Positions 48,959 to 60,400 of a DNA stretch of 64,000 nt are shown in pieces (positions within the stretch are counted from its first letter, which is position 1; the number at the start of each line of letters is the position of its first letter). The stretch covers positions 4,946,899 through 5,010,898 of the forward strand of contig OX359202.1 in the NCBI GenBank assembly GCA_947172415.1, given 5' to 3'. The DNA comes from Chondrosia reniformis. Taxonomy: Eukaryota > Porifera > Demospongiae > Chondrillida > Chondrillidae. The notes under the pieces were generated by a model that worked only from the letters and a program-made list of their open reading frames with translations, searched no databases and was not told the DNA's origin. The position numbers and the translations under genes were made by a program.

Positions 48959-49087
48959 GAAGGTTCCATCATGTACAGACTGGAGCCCATCTTCTTATCA
49001 TAGGAGCCAAATAACACACTAGTAAATGGCAAATATGGTGTACATGGAATACAGATAAACAGAATGCTCATATAAATGGGGACCTCG
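48959..49087 (-). pseudogene. inverted partial copy of PSMA3 exon 6 plus upstream intron
   Basis: 48959-49022 is the exact reverse complement of 46947-47010 (64 of 64 bases), covering most of PSMA3 exon 6. The extension to 49087 matches the intron upstream of that exon (to about 46862), with many differences and a deletion of about 20 bp. It ends 13 bp before the APMAP start codon, so it forms part of that gene's promoter or 5' UTR. Confidence 0.93.
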
Positions 49088-49100
49088 TGCACCGATAAAT

Positions 49101-51608
49101 ATGGCTGACGATAGCACTAGCTCCAGGAGGGGTGAGGGTAGATTACTTCGGCTGCCCAAGTGTGGGATATTAGCGGCAATTGTGGTCGCCCTCGTTGCTG
49201 TTGCTATTTGGACTCGTCCCATCCCCATCGATCCTGTTCCATTTGAGTAAGCTTAAGTATGCACTAGCTTTTCCGAATTTAGTCGAGTGTGCATCTTAAG
49301 CTTTAGGTCGAGCTCGAGAACCAGTCTTTTTCTCTAACATGTTATACAGCTTGGCGCCAAATCCCGCTTTAGAAGGAGCGCTGCAGCCAAACACCATTCT
49401 TGCTAAGGGTCGGAGAACGTTTGTTGGCGAAGGTTTAGTTGGCCCAGAGTCGTTTGCAATTAATTCTAAAGGTAAATATGTCACTTCTAATTTATAATTA
49501 TGCGCGATATGGGTTGATAACATAACGTGTTCCTTTATAGGGGAGATTTATACAGGCTTGATTGATGGACGTATCGTCAAGTTGAACAACAATGAGGTTG
49601 TAAACGTGACAAGATTTCGTGAAGGAATGACACTTCAATGCAGTATGGCATTGTACACATCTACATCTTCTCATAATCAATACACCATTTTCTTACATGC
49701 TACATCTACTTTAGAGTAAAAGGCCTATAGGGAACTAAACCTAGTGAGAGCATTGGATGAGGATACAAGAATTTTATCATTCTACTTCTCTTTTCTCCAC
49801 TGGGTCAGACAGCTGTTTCTGGGAATTCTACCCTTCATCAGTACATGACCCTGGTAGTCTTTGTCTTCTTCTTGATCCTTGTTTTCTTTGTCTTTTGTGA
49901 GTCCTTGCTCTTTCCTCAATATAAGTCAGACATTTCCTATTTCCTGGTGAAAGTTGTAGCCATCAATATTGCATCTTTATGAACGTTGTAGGAAGTGTTA
50001 TTAGCAGTAACATACATATATGCTCTATATTTGGTACATTACGTATGTATAGTCTCTACTTTTATATGATACATTATGCACATACTGACATACCATTCTG
50101 AAGAAATACATACTTACTAGTCTTTGAGATGGCTTCTTTAGTCTCCTGATGTCTAGAGATACATTTTGTTTCTTGAGAATTGGAACTTTCGACCCCAAAG
50201 GTCTTCTTCAGCCACACCACTAGACACTCAAAAAATGATGAGCCATCTCAAAGATAAGTTTGGTGCAGTTAGAAGAAATCCCTATCATCTAGCCTTAATA
50301 TGTCAGTAAGAGTATCTTTGATTTATATCTGTAGATGATCCAGAGCATGTTTCAAAATGTGGCCGACCCTTGCGGGTTGATTTTGTTGGTGATAAACTAT
50401 TTGTTGTGGATGCCTTCAATGGACTCTACTCTGTTGATGTCACTACGGGTGATCAAGCATTGATTTGGGACATTAAAACAGATATTCCTGGAGCAGAGGA
50501 GGCCAAACTTCTGAACAATTTTGCTGTTCTTGATAATGGAAGTATTCTAATGACAGATTCATCTTACAAATTTATTCTGAGTAATCACATCTATGATCTG
50601 CTGGAAGCTAGACCTTCTGGGAAACTTTTTATGTATACACCGTCAACAGGAGAAACACACTTATTGATAAACAATATCTCTTTTGCCAATGGTCTATTAC
50701 TAAGTGAAAATGAGGATTTTGTACTAATTGCTGAATGTGGAAGGGCAAGAATTGTGAGGTAAAATTTACTTTGAAATTTTTTAATGTTCTGCCATACTTG
50801 AAATCACCTAGAGTTAGCAATAGGAGGGGTACAGTTAAGGATTTCTTCTATGACTGCATCAAATTTATACATCTTTGAGTGTTCAATGTAAAGTTGTTGG
50901 TTAATTTCTTTGTTATTAGATATTACCTAAAAGGACCTAAAAAGGGAAGTCTTGATGTGTTTGCAAATTTACCAGGCTTGCCAGACAATCTTCGTACTTC
51001 TTCCCGAGGTACAATCTGGGTTCCTCTGCCAGGTGTTCGGCATGGTATTTTCCTAGAAATGCTGTTCAGCAGTGTATTATTTAGAAAACTGATTCTTAAG
51101 GTGTGTTTACTCCATTCAGGTTCACTAATTCTGACAAACTGTTCAAGATTCTTACAAAACCTTTCTGTATACTCTTGGAGTGAATTTTGCAACTCAAAAA
51201 TTAACAGTAATCAACTATCAATGAGATATTTGCTAAAATTCAAAACTATCTGAAACGTTATATAGCAGTGAATTAATTAAATTGATAGTTTAATTAATTG
51301 TTCTAAGTAGATTTACCATCTATACGTATGTATGTATAATATTATATGCATGTATAATATACGTAGATTCCTTATGCATTTTCCACTTATAGCTTGGAAT
51401 TGATGTCATAAGCGTACTGTCAGCCACTTCACCGTATGGTTTAATTGTTGAACTAGACTGGTCAGGGAATATCGTCCATAGCTACCATGATCCAAAAGGG
51501 GAAGTTGCCAGGTATCCAACTGAAGTTGTTGAGGTTGGAGGAAAGCTTCTGATTGGCTCTTATGTGGCACCCTGGATTGTAGAACTAGATACAGAATATC
51601 TATTTTAA
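49101..51608 (+). CDS. APMAP: adipocyte plasma membrane-associated protein-like (strictosidine synthase-like) enzyme
   Basis: Six exons: 49101-49246, 49350-49471, 49541-49642, 50335-50758, 50920-51100, 51393-51608. They encode 396 aa (human about 416). Architecture is a short cytoplasmic N-terminus, one signal-anchor helix (about 19-36) and a six-bladed beta-propeller outside. Family features seen: GPESFAINSKGEIYTGLIDGRI, CGRPLRVDF, a long blade region ending SFANGLLLSENEDFVLIAECGRARI, LPGLPDNLRTSSRGTIWVPL, and the C-terminal SATSPYGLIVELDWSGNIVHS and YPTEVVEVGGKLLIGSY. Related proteins are arylesterase-like or surface glycoproteins (hemomucin); the substrate is unknown. It lies downstream of PSMA3 in the same direction, about 390 bp away. 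Confidence 0.94.
49690..49915 (+). mobile_element. family A element, best full-length copy
   Basis: Runs from TTTTCTTACATGCTACATC through AAAGGCCTATAGGGAAC, GGATGAGGATACAAGA, TTTCTGGGAATTCTACCC and AGTCTTTGTCTTCTTC, about 226 bp. It lies in APMAP intron 3. Confidence 0.8.
50116..50291. mobile_element. palindromic element, family B
   Basis: Arms TTTGAGATGGCTTC and GAGCCATCTCAAAGA are inverted. The centre is ACTTTCGACCCCAAAGGTC then TTCTTCAG, and the end is GCAGTTAGAAGAAATCCC. It sits in APMAP intron 3, about 200 bp after a family A copy. Confidence 0.72.
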
Positions 51609-53407
51609 GAAGATGTAACAGTTACTATAGAGTTCCATTACACAATCATCTAGTAATGTATATGTATTGTACGAAGATGGTGCAATTCATATATGCATGT
51701 TCTTTTGTAATATAGCTACATATGGACTAATAAAATAGGGTCATATAAATATTATTTTCTGTACATTTTAAAGACATATATTAATTATACGTACATTATA
51801 TTTATGTAAAAGCTTTATACAGTCCACATGTAACATTCACGTTAAATATCATGCATGCTTACGTACTTCCGGTTTCCAGATTTGAGTGTGGGGGTGACAG
51901 TCCCTAGAGTTTTTAAACTCAAATAACTTGTTAGATTGAACTATTTCCGGTCGAGTCCAGACCCTTAATGGCCACCCTGGTAACATTGGTGAGTTGAGCC
52001 CAGCCCCACAGGACAGAGAGCCTGTGGAAGGTGGATTGGCAGAGTTTGAGGATGCTCTTCAGTCAACTTTCCAGTAAACACTATACATACACTTGTGTTT
52101 GTGGTATCGCTAGAGGATACCAGTTTGGGACTATGCATGTGCATGCAGGTATTTCAAATAAAGACAGGTGAATGTGCAGTCAAGCTGCACTCATGGAGAG
52201 TTACTAGCCATGACGTGCATAGGAGTTGATTATTGGTAATCTCATCTTCAGCTGCAGCCTCTATGGCAAGTCTGACTCTAGGACAGGCTGACCTCTTTGA
52301 AGGTGGTAGTGGCAAAGCAGCTCTCCAAGTCCAGTGTTAATTGGCAACCAACTATAGTTATGTGATCATCTGGTGTAATCTCCATGCCCACCATCAGACC
52401 CCAACCAAAGCTAGAGCTTGTGAGGACCAATCCCATGCCAACACCAACCTCATTTAAACCCATTGTCAGCTTATTTTTGTATACCTGAAGAAGCCCGAGA
52501 AGGGTGAAACGTAGTGATTATTTTTGAAGTGAATTAACCAAAGACGTGTGTGAAAAGTTCTAATAATTTACCGAATCTAATAACCAACCTCATGCACCTT
52601 CCTATTGAGTTCCCAATCAGATTTCATATATATCCATGATGGCAAACATGACACCGGCCACATTCTTAGCTCATTATCATAATAAGGTTTAACTTCCCAG
52701 AGAAAATCACATGCATGTTTGTTCAAATGATACAATTTGATGAGTAAGGGAGTATATAGGACTGTTTGACAAAGGTTAGTATTATTTGTGTGTTCTTCAT
52801 TTGTGTAGTCTTGGCATTGGGTGCACTTGATTTTTGGAAGCTCCCCAGACCACTCGAGTATGCCATATGGCAATTATAATACTCAGTACCTGGGGAAATA
52901 GACATAATTGAAGGCATTTCACAATGTAGATTGGTCTGGCCTGCTAGACTGTCCCAAATCAGTGCCCAAAGGGACTGTCCCAAATCAGTGCCCAAAGGAC
53001 AAAAAGGACAACACTACAAATTAAATAACACCTTTTCGATCAATCACATAGCCATGACGCAATATAGTGCCACTAGAGCGTCCTTTCCATGCCTTTGGGT
53101 GCTTCTTCTGGACGGTCTAGCAAGCCATACTACCTAAATTACTACTTAATATGTCAAATCTAAGTGACAATTAAACCACAAGTAAGTGATACAGTAATTA
53201 AACCACAACTGAAAAACCTTCTGCATCACTTGAGAGAAACATGCATGGTAAATGACTGTAGAGTAATTGTTACAACTGCTTTAATGTTGAGCAATAATTA
53301 TCTCTTAGATACTAGAATCATATCCCCTAACCCAAATCATTTTTTTTTTTTTTTTGATAACCGAATCGAATCCGCTTTCGAAACATCGTGTGAACGCCCG
53401 AACCGGA
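51609..53407. other. convergent intergenic region with decayed repeat sequence
   Basis: An APMAP poly(A) signal AATAAA lies at 51729-51734. A short plus-strand frame (about 51950-52080; EPVEGGLAEFEDALQSTFQ then stop) looks coding-like but has no supported start or splice context. A core-like hairpin CTGAAGAAGCCCGAGAAGGG lies at 52481-52500. A 26-bp direct duplication (CTGTCCCAAATCAGTGCCCA) lies at 52948-52999, and a 17-base T run near 53340. No complete gene is seen. Confidence 0.45.
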
Positions 53408-55471
53408 TCAAAACCGATTTGAAATGACTTCTAACACCGCCGTCTGAAAGGGGTATAATTGAGAGACTAAATTCTCTCATAGAATGTAGATTACGTAAGT
53501 GACTGGTAGAAAACTATACATATGCGTACTTTACTTGGTCCTTACACAACAATTTATCACTTTACACAAAATTTAAACTTTGATTTATAGTACACTCTAC
53601 TAGATCACGTACGTAGCTACATGGCAACCAGAAAGATCAGTTACAAGGATACTTACTTGAATAATGACAAGGAATAGTGTAGCTACTTCCAACACCAACA
53701 ACAAAAGGCAGTAGAAATCACTTATTTTAAATGAACAAGTCTAGTATATGGAAATAATTATAGTAAACTATGTACAGTTTAAACAAACGTTAAGGTTAGT
53801 TTACCGTTATAGAGAAGTTCTCTTCATTTCCCATACAGCCATACTAGATATAACATTATAAGCAAAGAAATTAAACAATAAATCCCATATAACAAAGGAT
53901 ACAATAACTCACTCTTGAAGTTACAGTTCTAGTACCATTGTCAACACAAGTAAACTATATAAAAGAATGTATATACGTACATACATATCTATGTTGGACA
54001 TATGTATTACTAAGATATAAATAAATACATTAAACTCAAGGATATGATACTGAATTAGAGTAAAATCGAAGGTATATGCATCGTAGGATTGTAGAAAAGT
54101 TATTTTTTATAAACAATTACCTTTTCCTCTATTGCACTTATAACTGTCACTTCAGAACCTGATAACATCCCTGGAATGCCTATGAGACCCTAGTTTATAC
54201 AATACTGAATGTTTAAGATTACATACATCAATAACATGTCCACACAAAGAGTAGGCTGGGGGACGGAAGTCCTATTTGTGGCAACCAGTGATGACCTGAA
54301 GAAGACCCCCAGGGTCGAAACGTTTGGCAGAAAGAAGAACCAAAAAAACTGCGTCTCTAGACGCTCCCAAAGTCGAAAGATGACCCTTTCCAAAGATCAC
54401 CTCCCAGTCATCCAATTATGGCAAAAATCATCAATGAACCACAGACAGCTGCATCGCCCTCTTTAGGGCTCATCAGTGTGGTATACATCGGTAGCTAAAA
54501 ATGGATGACTGTTTTCTGTTTATCAATCCACCACAGTAAGACACTTGTGGTTTTCATGATAAGAGAGAATGGAGGCTATAGTCAAGGCGTGACTAGGCGC
54601 TCAAATGAAAAGGGAGTTTATTGCACTTAAGCCTGTGCTAGGCAATTATTGTAAATAATAAACATCACATATAATGTTAATATACTGTAACATTCAACCT
54701 GCATTTTACTGGGGTAGAACTCACCACTTCTTCATTCTTCTTCAACTCCATGAATATACCAATAGCCACTTCACATACCAGTCCGCCAGCCATTAAAATA
54801 CAATACTACGAGAGTTTTGACAACAGAATTAAACATACATGAGTAAATGGATTATGCAGGGGCTGTTAAAACGGTATACATTAGCAGTCAAGCGCGCCAA
54901 AGTGTTGAAAATTCTTTTAAGTATACACACGAAGCCTATAAAATGCGGCCCGTACTCGCAATATAGCAGCAATATATTGGCTGTACACACGCATATTACT
55001 CACCACTAGACTGGCCACAGCGCGCTCAGAAAAGGATAATAGAATGCCGTATAGATCTAAAACAAACAATTTAAACACGCAATTATTGGAAATAGAATAG
55101 AAAATGCAAGGCCTCAGATGCGAACGGTCTGTCATCTTGCAAAGATAGCTTGCAAGGGTCCGACCCTTCGATCGCAATGTGTAACTTACATATGCAGGAT
55201 GTTACTCCAAATATTACAGCCAATCCGATGAGAGAGTGGTAAATCTATAGACGCCAAAAGAAGAATTTACAATGATTACCAGCTGCAGGTGAAATTTCTC
55301 CCGACTAGACCAGTCCTCTAGTTGTAGTCTACTGACCGTAAGTCCAACAATCGCTTGATAATTAGTAGAATCGACTAATATGTAGACATTATATCCAAGA
55401 ACGGCAAGCGACACAAAGAAACAAATAGAGTTCCAGGTGGCAAACAGAACAGTGTGCTTTGCTGTCGCCAT
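53408..55471 (-). CDS. four-helix tetraspanin-like membrane protein
   Basis: Nine exons: 55337-55471, 55190-55244, 55004-55056, 54725-54805, 54121-54189, 53913-53954, 53805-53843, 53657-53740, 53408-53443. They give 197 aa in one frame; the last exon (12 codons) is the least certain. Four hydrophobic helices lie at about 8-32, 48-65, 80-100 and 165-186. Between helices 3 and 4 is a polar loop of about 60 aa with three cysteines (FTCVDN, YGCMGN, TTCSF). The topology and small-then-large loop order are those of tetraspanins. The diagnostic CCG is absent, so it may be a divergent member or another four-helix family. It is head-to-head with the 228-aa gene. Confidence 0.75.
54290..54400. mobile_element. 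family B half-copy
   Basis: Contains the clearest core in the window, CCTGAAGAAGACCCCCAGGG followed by TCGAAACG, then the arm CTGCGTCTCTAGACGCTCCC. It sits in an intron of the tetraspanin-like gene. Confidence 0.65.
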
Positions 55472-55539
55472 TTTGGAGGGCGTATCACGACAATAAAGGT
55501 GTGGTTGCTGAGGATCTCTTACGCAAACGACAAATCAAC
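55472..55539. promoter_or_regulatory. 68-bp shared divergent promoter
   Basis: The start codons of the tetraspanin-like gene and the 228-aa gene are 68 bp apart. A YY1-like AAAATGGCGA (minus strand, 55465-55474) overlaps the minus-strand start codon, as AAATGGCGGC does at GSTZ1. Confidence 0.6.
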
Positions 55540-56631
55540 ATGACAACTGTACCAAGTCCTCAGCATAGTGCTTTTCCCAGAAGTAGCTGTTCAACTTACG
55601 ATGATGTCAGAGTTAAAAGAAGGAGGACGCCCAGGAGGACTACAACTCCTATGGAGACCCCTGACCTTGCTGTCAAGGGAAAATCGCTGTCAATAAGGTA
55701 ACTGTCTCCGTATATCATATTACGTATCAATAGTAACCGTAAAATTATTATTTTAAGTTTATACTGCACGAGTAATCCAAATATCATTTCCTCAGACATA
55801 TATACTACAGCTAATCTATATAAAAGGCCTATATAGGGAACTAAACCTAGTGAGAGCTTTGGATGGAGGATAAAAGAGTCTTCTTTGTATTCTTCTGCTC
55901 CACTGAGCCTGACAGCTGTTTCTAGGAATACCATAATGTACAATAACTGCTATATATGGGCGATGTAAGTTGTAACAACACAAGTAATCATGACTCATGT
56001 AAGAATGTACACAAACATCATTACTATTATATGTACATATATACGAATGCTCTGACATCTACCATAAAAGTTTGTTATTACAATTCTCTCTCTCATGATC
56101 AGTTCAAAGTTTGAGGACAGACTTAGAAGTAAATCTTGTATTTTACCTATTCAACCAAACCCTCACTTGACCTTCAAGAAAGCAAACACAAAGAATATAG
56201 AGCAAAAGCAATCTGCCTTTCCAAAAGAATTACAATCTAGAAGAACTGATGCAAACAGAACAGCTGCAGCAATGAGGCCACGCACAGCTCCTATCCTAAA
56301 CAGAACTCTTCAACCTTCTGCAACTAACAGGACCACAGAGGCCAATGTTACTGATCACAATACTCAGCAGAGGAAATACACAGAATTGATGAAGCTGAAG
56401 TCGGAGCTGGAGGATTGCAGTTCAATTGGTTTACAATGCCACCAGGAACTAATCTTATTCGAGAAACCAAAATCTAAATGGTATGAAATGAAAACTCCAG
56501 AGTTCCATATAGAAGCAAGAAGACACTACCAAAGTCTTAATGGCCCAATTAGGTGGCAGAGCATGATGGAACAATCTTTGATTTTATTGGAAACTATTGA
56601 ACTTAAACATAAAAGAATAACTAGTGACTAG
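55540..56631 (+). CDS. unrecognised 228-aa basic, mostly disordered protein
   Basis: Exons 55540-55697 and 56103-56631 join in frame. The first 130 residues are rich in Arg, Lys, Thr and Pro (KRRRTPRRTTTP, MRPRTAPILNRT). After it come a short coiled-coil-like stretch (RKYTELMKLKSELEDC) and a folded-looking C-terminus with KSKWYEMKTPEFHIEARRHY and PIRWQSMMEQSLILLETIEL. I do not recognise the family. The start at 55540 is the first ATG; the frame is open upstream but has no ATG. Confidence 0.75.
55800..55935 (+). mobile_element. family A element in intron of the 228-aa gene
   Basis: Contains GGGAACTAAACCTAGTGAGA, AGCTTTGGATGGAGGATA and CTGACAGCTGTTTCTAGG. It stops before the CATCAGTGACC end. 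Confidence 0.7.
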
Positions 56632-57426
56632 TGAAATGATAGAAACATTTTATAATATTATATTTATAGTATTGTATAGTACAAGACTTAATATTGTTTA
56701 TATATTAAAAATGCAGCTTTTAGTCACTTCGCTCTATAGTATATACATCTATACACACGTATATATCTCTGTTGCTTATATGAGACCATCACACTTATAT
56801 ATATGCATAGTATATAGCTATAGATTGCAAACTGGACCAAATGGCATATACGTATGTCTATCATACGTATATAAACATTTCCAATGTGTTTTCAAAATCT
56901 TTACATTAATTTTGCCCTATCTCTAACCATACATTAATTTCGTATACCAGTATATTTAGTGTTGTACCTACGTATAAGTAAAGCCATGCCAATGATCGAT
57001 CGCGTGTTCTACAAACATACAAATGTTTCTGTTATATATGATAGAAGCGGATACCTTATGCAGCCTATATTTTTTAACTTAAGCATTGTTTTTGTTACTT
57101 TTATATATATCCCATACATTATAGAGTATTATATATACTTATGCATATATATAAGAGGTCTATAGGTTGGATACACTCGGTTAACTGCTGGGGCAACCAA
57201 GGTAAATTTATATTCCACGACTGGTGATAACCATAATAAGAGGCACTTTGTCCTCTTATTATAGTTTTACAATGCGATATCCCACCGATAACTCAGTAAA
57301 TGCCGAAAAGGGGCGGAGTGTATAACTATTACATGTACATACATAATATATACACAGATATAGAGAGATAGATATATGGTACATTAAAATAGGGTTAAAC
57401 TGCAAGAGGGAATAGTTACAAGTCAG
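56632..57426. other. convergent intergenic region
   Basis: AT-rich, with many TATATA and TACGTA stretches. No coding exon, RNA gene or clear repeat is seen. Confidence 0.5.
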
Positions 57427-60400
57427 TTACAAGGAGTCATCTGCTTCTGGTATTCCTGTTGCAGGATCAATAAATGTATCATTACTGCAATGTAAATTGT
57501 AATCTTCATGGCTTATGTTGCTTCCCTCATCTTCTTCCTCTTCAATGGCTACATAAAATAAAGCAGTATTATGTTAATATATAAAAATTGTCAAATAGCA
57601 CCTGAAAATATTTCTATATAGAACTATATATTACTTGAACAGTCATAGATTTGTTGACACAGTAAACACTTAGTACCTGAGAATATCAATTCCAGCTAAT
57701 ATAGATAAAATGGACTTTCAGAGTAAAAATATAATTATCTAATTCTATTAAATATCGAAATTTGAAAATTTACACCAACATATGTACATGTACGTATATG
57801 TAGATGATAAGTGAAAAGGATATACAAAGAAATGAAATGAATTGCAGTATACATACATGGGCATGTAGTTGGAAATATTGATGGAGAATTTATTAGGTGT
57901 TTCACAATAAAGTTTAGATGGTGCAAAGCGGTTGATTATAGGCTTGTTTATGAAATACCAATCATTTGGTATATAAATTTGCAATTTTTCTAAATGAATA
58001 CCAAATGCTAATGTCATTTCAAAAATATATATGAGTAACCTATCAAAGTACTCTTCCTATACAGTTGTATGTATACACAGTGTGCTATGAGTATGTGTGT
58101 ATATATAAACTAATTCCTATATATATGTGTATATTGAGTTACCATCATTATAAAAAGGTGAAGTGAATCCTTCAGTACAGGGTTTAGCAACTGTAAACCT
58201 TTCTTCCGAATTCTAGAATAAATGTAAATGTATAAATATAAAGATGATTAAAACGTCTTGAGGTAAAACATGACTGTTTATGTACAGAAGATATGATGCA
58301 ATTTATGCATGAATATCATAAGAGTTGGTATGTGAAATATATCCTCATCTTTTGAAAGGATCATCTTTTGAATCTTAGAGCATCTAAAGACACAGTTTTG
58401 TAGTCTCTCTTGAGCATTAGATGTTTCAACCCCAAGGGTCTTCTTCAGTGACTCAGAGACTACAAAACTGCATCTTTAGATGCTCTAAAAGTCGTAAGAT
58501 GATCCTTTCAAAAGATAAGATTTAACAGAATTAGAAGAAATCCTTATTCTATATATTAACTATATATCCCCATCCAAAGGTACATATATATACGTATAGA
58601 GGTCTGGCCATGAGCATGTTGACCCCACAGGATGGTCTTTTAGACTGTACATAGAATGCATACCTGAAGAGACAGCTGTGTGATATCTCCCACGTGTTTA
58701 CTATTCTTTAAGCTACCTACTGACACCTTTCTTCTAAAAGATTCCTTAAAGGATTCCATTGTACTGCCTCTCCTCATGTTTCTGTACTGACCCAATCTTG
58801 AAGACTTATATTTTTTCTGAAACTTTTTAATTACTGCCTCTCTTACCTGGGAGTGGTAATTGAATACAAAAGGGAAATAGGTAGGCAATACACTATAATT
58901 GTCTTCATCATGTAGTGAGGTCTGTCTAATGCAATCCAGGTGACACCGGCCTTATTAGAGAGGTGGCTAAATTAAAAAGCCCTGTGTATATTCATATTAT
59001 ACATTTCATTGCTAGGACTTTAAGTGCTGAAGGTGACCATTCAGGTGACCTCTTACACAGGTTTTACTGTATATGTTCTGTATAGTTAATGTAATTGCAT
59101 ATGCAGAGATCAAACTTTGCGATTTGTGATAATGAAAGTATGTGCATCACTTTTTAAACCAACTGAGTCAAGTTAACAGTGACATACGGAAATCAATTAA
59201 ATGCTAGGGTAATTTATCCAAAATGCAGGTTTAATTAAAACATTGTGGTTAAAAGAATACGAGATAAAGCACTAGTGTACAGACTAGTATACTGAATTAC
59301 TGAGTTGTCAAATCATTGCACATGGAATGATTGCAGATGTGGGCAAACTTGCAATCCCACATTCTTTAGACACATGCATTCAATTCCTGATATATATGTA
59401 TATTCTAACCTCTCTGTTGAAGATGCAATACAAAAAGAACAACATGACACCTTGGAGGGTGACAAAGATGAAGAATATCCACTCTATTGCTTCTATGTAA
59501 TCTGCATTATCTCCAGCAATGAAGAACCCTAGTACCCAACTTAATCCAAGGATTGGAAACAGAATGAAGGCGGTTCGCAGAGACCATCTAAGAATGAAAA
59601 AATAAGAAAATGATGATAGATGATAGGGATTGCTTCTAACTGCACCAAACTTATCTTTGAAGTGGTTCAGCTTTTAGTCTTTTGAGCGTCTATAGATGCA
59701 GTTGGTTCTTTTAGAATTTAGACATTTCAAAGACCCCTCGGGCTGAAACGTCAGATTTCTAAAAGAACCAACTGCATCTCTAGAAGCTCAAGAGACTAAA
59801 AGATGAACCACTCAAAGATAGGAAAATGGTTAATTTCTTTAGATAGGTGATGTCTATGTACAGGAATGGTATATACTTACACAACAGCATTTGTATTGTC
59901 ACTCTTCTTTCTCTTTGCTCTGATCACAATGACAGTCACAAGTATAAGAATCACCAAGTTTATCTATACATGCATACAAGTTTATCTATCTACATGCATA
60001 CAAGAGTATAAGACACTAAGCACTAAACTACCAGAAGCCATATTTTCTGTATTACTAAACCATAGTTACACTAGTTTGAGAACCACTTCAGAAGCTAGAT
60101 TAACTAAGCAAGCTAAGGCCCTAAACCAACTTTGGAAAAAATTAACCAAGCTAGCTTTGAAAACATGTATCATCAGATTGCACTTTTGAGCTGCTTTCGT
60201 AACTACCGTAAATCTTCTAAAAAGTTCACGAATTTTTAGAAGATTTACAGTAGTTTAAATGACAAAAAACTGTCGACATACTTATGAGTGGAAGAGTGGA
60301 TATATGTATTAGTTATAGTCACCCAAGGGCGAGTACATATAAAATATATATACACCGAAGCGCCGTGGTATGAGTGATATATACTCCGTCGCTTTTTATC

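Noticed and set aside
52278..52463. Minus-strand Gly/Val-rich frame of 61 aa
   Set aside because: No domain, no splice context and no start support; it lies in decayed intergenic sequence.
52577..52995. Two overlapping minus-strand frames of about 90-98 aa
   Set aside because: No recognisable family; part of the region is a 26-bp direct duplication, and neither frame has supporting splice structure.
54294..54400. Hammerhead ribozyme
   Set aside because: CTGAAGA...GAAAC resembles the core, but an extra A sits at the start of stem II and no stem III with a cleavage triplet is visible. Kept only as a recurring motif.
53408..55471. Confident tetraspanin assignment
   Set aside because: Topology fits but the CCG motif is missing, so only tetraspanin-like is claimed.
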